Positions 56,501 to 64,000 of a stretch of DNA of 64,000 bases are shown here, piece after piece. The translations under genes and the position numbers were made by a program. The DNA is from Bromus sterilis (Eukaryota > Streptophyta > Magnoliopsida > Poales > Poaceae), in the NCBI GenBank assembly GCA_950022295.1, contig OX465601.1, positions 111,681,501 to 111,745,500 on the forward strand. Direction: 5' to 3'. Position 1 is the first letter of the stretch. Each line of letters begins with the position of its first letter. The notes beneath the pieces are model-generated. The model did not search any database. It was not told the origin of the DNA and saw only the letters and a program-made list of their open reading frames with translations.

Positions 56501-57824
56501 CTCTATATATTCCAACCCCGCAAAGATTAGTGATCCTTTTAGTAGCTAGAGTTCTCAACTATTTTTTTAGTTTTTGAAAATAAGGCACGGCTAGCCAAGA
56601 TGCGACACCTATCACTAATGGGCGCAAGCTCAATTGCATAAAAATTCATCATTACTCAATTAATACCTCAACACTATTGCAAGATATCCTAAGATAGACC
56701 TAGTGATCTAGATTACCTATACACCACATATAAAACATACCATGAGACATATAAACCATTGCAACAGAAACAACTCTCTAAACAAATATAAGTGAAGCAC
56801 GAGAGTTCTAAACTTTCTACAAAAGAAATTAATTGCTCTCAAACAAGATCTAAGTGAAGCACAAGATCTAGCAAGACAAGCAGTAGATAAATTTAACACT
56901 CAACATATATATAAGTGAAGCTCTAGAGTGTTCTATGATAAAGTGGAGCGTGTATCTCTCCCAATCAATCATGATAGGGTCCGACATTGTAATGAGCAGC
57001 CAACAAAACAAAACTAAAATCAAAGACGCTCCAAGAACAACACATATCATGTGAAGCAATAAAAATATAGTGTGGAGAAGGACAAACTGATGATTGTTGA
57101 TGAACAAGGGGATGCCCAAGGGCATCCCCAAGCTTAGACGCTTGAGTCTCCTTTAATATTTTTTGGGGGTGCCAGGGGCATCCCCAAGCTTAAGATTTTG
57201 GCACTCCTAAATCTTCTTTCATCATCACCCTTCGCACACTTGAAAACTTCCTTCACACAAAACTTCTCATAAACATATTAGAGCGGTTAGTACACTAATA
57301 GATAATCTGCCAAAACAGGACAGATTGTAAAGATTGATTTTTCAGGTGAACTTCTGCTGCTCAAATAAGAAAAGTCAAAACATACAAAAGTTTCACAATT
57401 GTGTAGAGCATGCTGTGTAAAAAAATTCATCTCAAAAAGATGAACTGGTGATTTGTTTTGATATTTTCCGTCAAGCGGACATAATCTGTTTTCTGGACAG
57501 CATGTCACAACTTTAGCTTCCCTTATCATAAGAGGCTAGAACTTGGCACAAAACTTGAAAATAAAGATACAATGGTGTTGCTCTAGTAGTAACAACATCC
57601 AAGACACAAAAAAGCAAAATAAACCTAATCCGTTTTGAGCTGCCTCCCAGAAGCGCTTCTTTAAATACATTAGCTAGACATGGGTATAACGATGCTCACA
57701 AAAGAATAAAAAGTTGAAGCACAAAAGAGAGCATCAAAGGAGCAAATATAAACCACATTTAAGTCTAACATGCTTCCTATGCATGGGCATATTTTAAGCA
57801 AATAAATCAATGAAGAACAAAGTA

Positions 57825-58895
57825 TCAAGCAAGGTAAAACAAGAACACCTTCAAGATTTTCAGCATGGAGAGAGGTGTTTTCCTAACATGAAAAATTCTA
57901 TAACCAAATTTCCCTCTCTCATAATAATTTTCAGTAGCATCATGAACAAATTCAACAATATAACCATCACATAAAGCATGCTTTTCATGATCTACTAGCA
58001 CATAATCATATAAACTTTCTAAGCAAAACTCCTCATCATTAAGAACATCCATAGTAGGCAAAAATAGAGGGTTATCATAAGACTTATCAAAATAGCAAGG
58101 GTTATCATAAATAACAGTAGCAAAATCATCCTTGCAAGTCTCATTCATAGGGGCATCATGGCCACAATCATCAATTTCATCAAAAAAGGGATATTTCAAA
58201 AGATTCAATAGGATCATAGCAATCAATATAGCATTCAGCCTCCTTCGGTGAGCAGGGAGGGCAATCATATAAATTAAGAGTCAAAGAGTTACTCTCATTA
58301 GTTGGTAGAGATGGGTAGCTACTCCATTCTTCCTCCTTTTGTTCGTCACTCTCCTCCTCTTTTTCATCCAATGAGCTTTCAGTTTCAGCAATTTCTTCTT
58401 CCGTAGAGTCCTGCAAAGCATTAGTCTCTTCCTCTTATGGAGAGAACCTTTTGAGATAGTCAGTAATATAAGCATTATCATTAAAATTCTCAAAGCAATA
58501 TTTAAGTATATCAAGACTCTCAGATTTATAAGGGCCATCTTCAATATTTTCAACAAAGGAAGCAGTTTCATAGGCACCCTTAAAGACAACAAATTCTTCT
58601 ATTTGTGCTACATCAAAGAAATCATAATGTCCCTTAGTATAAGATACCAAGTTTCATTATCATTACACCAACATTGGAAAGGAAGGTGTTTAAACGGCAA
58701 GCAACAACAAGATTCATCGAAGCAATAAGATTTATCATAATCAGAGCATAAGTTTCTAGCATATCTATTAACTTGATACATAAGTCTCCATATAAATTTC
58801 CCCTTTTCAGACAGGCGGTATTCCTTATAACATTTTTGTTGATCCTCCGTGAATCCACCTTGCCAATAAGATCTAGTTTCAAAGAAAGTAATCAT
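57825..58895 (-). pseudogene. Unrecognised acidic ORF in the gag position of gypsy element 3, broken
   Basis: The ATG at 58895-58893 begins MITFFETRSYWQGGF, 66 bases after the primer site. The N-terminal part is Cys-rich (CFDESCCCLPFKHL near 58730). After a frame change near 58650 come DVAQIEEFVVFKGAYETAS near 58610 and a Glu/Ser-rich stretch (ESSLDEKEEESDEQKEEEW near 58370). After another frame change near 58190 come NPLFLPTMDVLNDEEFCLES near 58070 and FVHDATENYYERGKFGYR near 57950. A stop at 58437-58435 also breaks it. No gag, protease or zinc-knuckle signature is visible. I recall similar reading frames in Triticeae gene predictions, without an assigned function. Confidence 0.6.
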
Positions 58896-58960
58896 TGTAA
58901 GCAAACAGAGTAATAAGATAAAGTGTACTTATCAAGTGAACTTATAAGTAGAGCTATGGT

Positions 58961-58978
58961 CCCCGGAAACGGTGCCAG
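58961..58978 (-). other. Diverged primer-binding site of gypsy element 3
   Basis: The minus-strand sequence TGGCACCGTTTCCGGGGA differs at two positions from the tRNA-Asp-type site of gypsy element 1 and lies 10 bases inside the LTR edge. Confidence 0.65.
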
Positions 58979-58988
58979 AAAATAGTCT

Positions 58989-60521
58989 TGATAACCCACA
59001 AGTGTAGGGGATCGCAACAGTCTTCGCGGGTAGGTATAACCCAATTTATTGATTCGACACAAGGGGAGGCAAAGAATACTTATAAGCCTTAGCAGTTGAG
59101 TTGTCAATTCAACCACACCTGAAAAAGCACTAGACAAGATATTTAGTACCAACGGTGTGTTGACGAGTGTAGTCTTTAAGACTTCCCCAATCACCAACAC
59201 CACAAAGTAGTAACAAAGTAGTAGCAGTAGTAATGAGAGAAATAGTAACAACGAAGCCAATGAAGATGAAAGATGGACCAGGGTTCAAGGTTTCACTAGT
59301 GGTAACTCTCCAAGCAAAGCATAGGTGTTGTGTGAACAAATTACAGTTGGGCAATTGACAAAATTGCACAAACTCTAGCCAAAGAACAAACTAGAGCAAT
59401 CCTAGTCTAAGAACCAAACGTAGGCATGTGTTCCGTATGTAGTTGTACGTGCTTACAATAAGAACTTGCACAACATCTGTTGTCCTACCTTCCCACTACG
59501 AACGGGGCCAAAGGGAACTTACGGAAATTAAGGTGCTCCTGTCAAAGAGCACCGGAACAAAGCATTAACACTCTATGAACACATGTGATCCTCAAATTAT
59601 AGCCCATCCCCTTTGGTGTCCCAAGATGTCACCATTGGGATCGCCGGTTCCGGACTATAGTAGGTGCATACAACCGTAGATAAGATCTAGAACAACAATT
59701 ATAATCATGCAACCATAACGTGCTCAGATCTGAAATCATACTACTCGTGCACTAGTAACAAGCATTAAGAACAACAAAATTGCAGCAACAATAATTCATA
59801 AACCTCTTAGGACTGAACAAGGTAACAATTCATCGGACCCCAACAAACACAACACCAATTACATCATATGGATCTCAATCATGTAGGGCAGCTCATGAGA
59901 ACTTTTTATTGAACAACTAGGGGGACAAGATACCAACAAGCTACTGCCAAGAACCCGTAGTACAAGGACGAAGTACTCATGATCCATCATGGTGTGAAGA
60001 AGAGTTGATGAAGATGGCCCCGGGGGCCAAGGCCCTCTCGGCAGGGTGCCGGAGCAGGATCCTGGTGACCCCCCGAAGCTAGGTTTCGATGGCGGCGGAG
60101 ATTATGAGCGCTTCTGGAAAAAGGAATTGGATATCTCGGGTTTTTGCGTCACGGGGAAATTTATAGGCCAAGGGGGAGTCCGAGGCGGTGCCCAGGTCAC
60201 CCAGGCGGCCACCTGGCGCGGGTGGGCCCTGGCCGCGTCAGGAGGGCGCCTGGGGGCCTGGGGCCACCTCCTAACTTTGTCCTCCGGCTGGAGGAACCTT
60301 CCGATGTAAATAGTTTTTTGTAATTTTATGGGAATTTTCTGAGCAACTTCATTTTTTGACTTTTTCTACAACGCAAAGACAAAACATATAGGAACAGGCA
60401 CTGGGCTCTACATTAGTAGGTTAGTCCAATAAATGATTCAAAAGCATGGAAAAAATATGTAGCAATGACACAAAAAGGGTGTGGAACGAGCAAAAATTAT
60501 AGATACATTTGAGACATATCA
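58989..60521 (-). repeat. 5' LTR of gypsy element 3 (1533 bp)
   Basis: On the plus strand it runs from TGATAACCCACAAGTGTAGG to GATACATTTGAGACATATCA. It has the same length and the same landmarks as the solo LTR at 47204-48736 in the opposite orientation, so it belongs to family B. Confidence 0.92.
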
Positions 60522-61091
60522 CTTTGCTATGCTGAGTTTGCTGTGATCTGATGGATTATGAGACTATGTTCAGATTGTGATTGAGTAATATATTTGGATC
60601 TAATCTTTTATATTTTTGTTCTTGAGTAATTCTTGCAAGTTCTCCGTTGCTGTTTATTGCTTTGGCCAAGTAGTAGGTAGTGACTCTAAGAGGGAGCGTT
60701 ATGCTTGATTGTGGGTTCATGCCCCCTGATGACTAGCTTGAGTGACAGAAACATGAGTCTAGGGGATGTGATGTTGACCCAAGGGGTAAAACAACGGTGC
60801 TTGTCACCGCGGTTGCAAGGATTGTTTACTTTACGCAAAGTTCTTTTAATGCAGTAATCTGTTGCTTTGGGTTTACACTTTGGGTGGGGCTCGCAACTTA
60901 ATACCAGCGAGATGTTCTGGATATATATCTCAAGGTGGATGATTAGTAGTAGATGCAGATGGATTTCGGTCTACTTACTTTGGTGTACCGCCCATGCTTT
61001 TGAGCCTCTTTCGTTCTTTGTAGCATAGTTAGCATTGGTTTGTGCTCGTAATCTTGTCAATTGCCCAGCTGTGATTTGTTTACCTCGCATA
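60522..61091 (+). repeat. Family A LTR fragment
   Basis: This corresponds to the second half of the family A LTR (compare 35388-35950 in the solo LTR), in plus orientation. It stops after GATTTGTTTACCTCGCATA, where a second LTR copy begins. The first half is missing, probably removed with the deletion at 54437. Confidence 0.82.
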
Positions 61092-61237
61092 TGATAATTT
61101 CTGCTTTCTCCATGCATGTTTTGTGTGATATTTCTATGATCTAGATACACATTCATACACTTTTGATCATATTTGGACTAACTTATTAACTCAGTGCACC
61201 AAAGTGCCAGTTCCTGTTTTCTAATTTTTTTTTATTT
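61092..61237 (+). repeat. Start of another family A LTR, truncated
   Basis: It begins TGATAATTTCTGCTTTCTCC, matching the LTR start but missing the bases between TGATA and the following ATAATTTC, so the terminal hairpin is gone. It continues to CAGTTCCTGTTTTCTAATTT, about 145 bp into the LTR, where the third copia element is inserted. Confidence 0.75.
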
Positions 61238-62652
61238 TATAAGTGCATCTAGTGCCCCTTTGAGGTTTTCGAGTATTTGATGACAAAACGGTTAAGGGAC
61301 TGATGTGCTTGTGAGTATACACAGGAGAACAGTTCCTGAGGAAGAGGTTAACCATCGTTGTCGACCCCCCAAAATGTCGATGAACATTGAAGAAATCAGA
61401 GTGTTTCCTGAAAACTGGCGAGGTGAGAAATCCTGAGGAAACGGGATCCTGAAGCATTCTGCTTAAGCTGAAGAAGCGGTACATGATCCTGAGGCAATTC
61501 GTGCTGAAGCCGAAGTTGAAGCGTAGTCTTCGTTAAGACTTTTTATACTTCTTGAGTAATAGGAAAACACCGCACTGTTGGAGGGGTTGAGGAAAATGAG
61601 TTTTGTATTTCTGAGGAAGTGCACAAATAGAAATCCTGAAGAAAACCCAGAGAAATCTCCTGCAGTAGAAGTTCAGTTCCTCGAGTGTCTGAGACGTTGT
61701 TCTGCAGGACACTGAGGAATTTGTGTTTGGTTGAGGAGTCAGGAAACTGCCAGTGCAGTTCACCTGAAGAAAGAGAGAGTTCGTTCCGACCGTGCCACGT
61801 GTCGCATGGTGAGTGTTGGTACCTTTCCAGCCAACGGTCGAAGGGTGGGCATGAAACTAATTTCATGCATGGGCATTTATGTCCTTTCACCTGGGATTGC
61901 TCCCCGGCTATAAATAGCCGCCCCTAGCCCCATTTGTGGGTTGGCTGCTCCGAGAGAAAAACTGACACTTGTCATTTGAGAGCAACCCACCTAAGTGAGG
62001 AAAACCACCAGCCTGAGTAGTTGAGCATTTCTGAGGAATTTGGTTCGAGTGATCCGAAGCTTTTTACTCTTTAAGACTGTGATCTTCCAGCCGGTGTAGA
62101 GATCATTGTTCTGAGGAAGTCAAGAGGCAATTGTGACTTCCCTGAGTGAACGGAGTCTGTGAAGGTTTCGGGAGTCTACCTTGAAGACTCACCTGAGTAA
62201 TTGGACGGAGTCTGAGGACTTTAGTTAAAGGAGAATAAGGTGAAGACTATGTCTTCTGAGTTCAATCTCAGCCTCTCCAACCAGATGTAGAGTTGTCACA
62301 ACAACTTGAACTGGTCGATCAAATCCGTGTCTTCCGTGCCCTGGTGCTATTTCTTCAAACTTCACTCTTAATTTTATGCACTATTGAATTGTCCTGATGC
62401 CTTCCCTTCTGAGTTTCCTCATCCCTGATTCCTCATGCATTGCATCTGTTACACTTTAGTTCTCATGTTTGAAGTTGTTTCTCTAGAAATATGATGCTTT
62501 GCTGTCACGCCTTCATTCTGTGATGTTTTTGTACTTCCTTGTTAGTTAAGTTTCCTCAATTTCGAATTGCCTCAGTCCTGAGGAAATTGAAATTCCTCAA
62601 GAAATCTGAAAATCTGCCATTCACCCCCTCTCGTCGATATACTGCGCTTTCA
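61238..62652 (+). repeat. 5' LTR of the third copia element (1415 bp)
   Basis: The right edge is CTGCGCTTTCA, directly followed by the primer site. The left edge reads TATAAGTGCATCTAGTGCC; relatives start TG, so the second base appears mutated. The LTR is unusually rich in CTGAGGAA and its complement TTCCTCAG, with more than ten copies of both orientations between 61340 and 62605. A TATA box is at 61908-61915. Confidence 0.78.
61908..61915 (+). promoter_or_regulatory. TATA box of the copia 5' LTR
   Basis: TATAAATA stands in CCCCGGCTATAAATAGCCGCCC, an inverted-repeat setting (GGCTA...TAGCC), about 670 bp into the LTR. As the 5' LTR it would drive the element's own transcript rightwards. Confidence 0.65.
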
Positions 62653-62653
62653 A

Positions 62654-62671
62654 TTGGTATCAGAGCAAGGT
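62654..62671 (+). other. Primer-binding site, initiator-tRNA-Met type
   Basis: TTGGTATCAGAGCAAGGT follows the LTR end after one base. TGGTATCAGAGC is the classic plant copia primer site, complementary to the 3' end of initiator methionine tRNA. Confidence 0.88.
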
Positions 62672-62718
62672 ACTCCCTTGTTCTGTGTGATTCGGTTTAA
62701 CCACCTGGAGTTTTAGCT

Positions 62719-64000
62719 ATGTCGACCTCTGGTACAACGGGTGTTGCTTCAAACTGCCCCACCTTCAACGGTACTGACTACCCGTACTGGAAGAACAAGA
62801 TGAGGATTCATCTTGAAGCTATTTACAAGGAGTTGTGGGACATTGTTGATCGAGGCATTCCTGAACTTACCCTGATGACTTCTCCTGAAGTCGTCAAGAT
62901 AAATTGGAAGCTTGATGCAAAAGCTCGAAGCATTATTGGTGGCCACCTCAACAAGGCACAATTCAACCGTATCAGCGGTCTGGATACAACAAAGAAGATA
63001 TGGACAAGACTGTCAAAAGTCAATGAAGGAGTTTCCGCACAACGAGACTCTTGAGTTGATACTCTTCGTAGTCCCTTCAACAGGTTCAAGAGGCTAGACA
63101 ACAAACATGTTCAGCAAACCTTTGACAGACTCACTGACATATCGAATGAACTTCAAGCGATGGGTGCCACTGACATCACAGACCACGAGGTGGTGAAGAA
63201 ACTACTGAGGTCTTTGGACGACTCATTTGAGTTCCTATCTCTGATGATTCAAGAACGGCCTGATTTCAAGACTCTTGATCCTGCAGACATCCTTGAGCGC
63301 CTTAATGCTCATGAGTTGAAGCTCTCTGAGAAACGGGACTTATACGGTTCCACCCCAAAAGTCCGCGCGCTAAAAGCAAAGGCAGGAAGGTATCCTCTGA
63401 TGAATAGTCTGAGGCTGATTCCGATGAGCCTGAAACCCTCAGTCGGGAATTGACTCTTCTCACCAGAAAATTCCAAAGATTCACGAAGAAGAATCGCTTC
63501 GGAAATTCTTCAAGATCTTCCTCAAGAAAAAGCAAAGATGATGACTCTGTTGAGACAAGAAAAAGAGTTTTCCACAAATGCAAGAAACCTGGGCATTACA
63601 TCGCTGAGTGTCCTCTCTGGGAAAAGGAAGCTAAGATGAAGAAGAAGAAGAATAAAGGGAAAGATGACAGTTCTGATGAAAAGTCAAAGAAGAAATCCTC
63701 AAGATCCTCAAAGTCTGTTGGATACAGGAATAACAGCTCCCGTAAGGCTCGCGCATATCTCGGCAAAGAATTGGACTCTGAAGAATCTGATTCTGATCCT
63801 AAAGCTGAGGAAGAAGGATCTGAAGAATCTGAGGGTGTGGCCGGTCTGACTCTTGTCACTGCACTTGTCAGCAAGTCAATCTTCAGCACTGAGGAATCTG
63901 ACCCACTCCACGTTGATGATGAAGCTGAAGATACCACTCCTGCCTTCTGCTTCATGGCCAAGTCCTCCAAGGTATCTACTTACTCTTCATGTGATGATCC
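62719..64000 (+). pseudogene. Copia gag (DUF4219/UBN2 type) with one stop and a frame change
   Basis: The ATG at 62719 begins MSTSGTTGVASNCPTFNGTD. The segment YPYWKNKMRIHLEA is the DUF4219-like start, and the UBN2 core follows (LTDISNELQAMGATDITDHE near 63130). A TGA at 63052-63054 is in frame, and the frame changes near 63395. Then come a Lys/Ser-rich region and a zinc knuckle at 63572-63611 reading FHKCKKPGHYIAEC. The first cysteine of the C-x2-C-x4-H-x4-C pattern is Phe here. A Ser/Glu-rich tail runs to the window edge. Confidence 0.85.

Larger units (their letters stand above)
54438..60521 (-). mobile_element. Gypsy element 3, family B LTRs around a family A-like interior
   Basis: The 5' LTR is complete (60521-58989 on the minus strand). 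It is followed by a diverged tRNA-Asp-like primer site, an unrecognised acidic ORF where gag is expected (58895 to about 57825), a long non-coding region with internal polypurine-like copies and the conserved plus-strand block, the polypurine tract (55041-55054) and a 3' LTR truncated at 54438. No gag, protease or pol is seen. Right flank bases are CTTTG (60522-60526); the left target copy was lost in the truncation. Confidence 0.88.
61238..64000 (+). mobile_element. Third Ty1-copia element, 5' part (continues past the window)
   Basis: 5' LTR, primer site for initiator-tRNA-Met and a UBN2-type gag follow in order. Protease, integrase and RT would lie beyond 64000. The five bases before the LTR are TATTT. 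It is inserted in a truncated family A gypsy LTR. Confidence 0.85.

Overview
The window looks like a gene-poor stretch of a large grass genome, most likely a Triticeae species (wheat, Aegilops, barley or rye group). The evidence is a WIS/Angela/BARE-type copia LTR, Athila-like gypsy elements whose LTRs begin TGATACGTC, a Stowaway MITE, a CACTA-like element with repeated TTTGCCGTCTGC motifs, and one GC-rich, grass-style intron-containing gene. I see one convincing host gene; almost everything else is transposable-element DNA, much of it broken. Assignments rest on reading the sequence. No alignment or database search was run.

Layout. Bases 1-4822 are the 3' part of an Angela/WIS/BARE-type copia element with a complete 3' LTR. 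It sits inside a second, older copia element (4823-7395) with a short 341-bp LTR. A TE-poor island follows. It holds a six-exon, minus-strand gene (13014 down to 8510) for a GPI-anchored SKU5-similar (SKS) multicopper-oxidase-like protein of about 601 residues, with a GC-AG first intron and a 2.3-kb fourth intron holding MITE-like DNA.

From 13819 to 31304 there is a four-level nest. A PIF/Harbinger-type element (TTA target duplication, Myb/SANT-type ORF1) is split by a 14.3-kb insertion at 14367-28701 (TGTTG duplication), which looks like a very long LTR. That insertion contains a small Helitron (14426-15159) and a complete non-autonomous gypsy element (16576-26010, GCCAT duplication). The gypsy element in turn carries a CACTA-like element (18710-20173, AAA duplication).

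From about 33690 to 49604 a LINE (ORF1 with zinc knuckle, ORF2 with endonuclease and reverse transcriptase) is cut by a family A solo LTR (34707-36363, CCAAG), a complete family B gypsy element (37087-46409, GCTGG), a family B solo LTR (47204-48736, GCAAC) and finally another family A gypsy element at 49605. That last element runs into a third gypsy element (54438-60521) at a deletion junction. Fragments of family A LTRs follow. The window ends in the 5' LTR and gag of a third copia element (61238-64000, continuing beyond).

None of the four gypsy copies carries recognisable reverse transcriptase, RNase H or integrase. They keep LTRs and polypurine tracts. The tRNA-Asp-like primer sites are visible in three copies; in the fourth that end is deleted. 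Two copies keep gag-protease, one only a protease remnant, one an ATHILA-ORF1-like protein and one an unrecognised acidic ORF. They look like parasites of autonomous relatives. The least-explained signals are extra internal copies of the polypurine-tract motif in all four elements, a conserved plus-strand block in three of them, and a mosaic element with family B LTRs around a family A-like interior.
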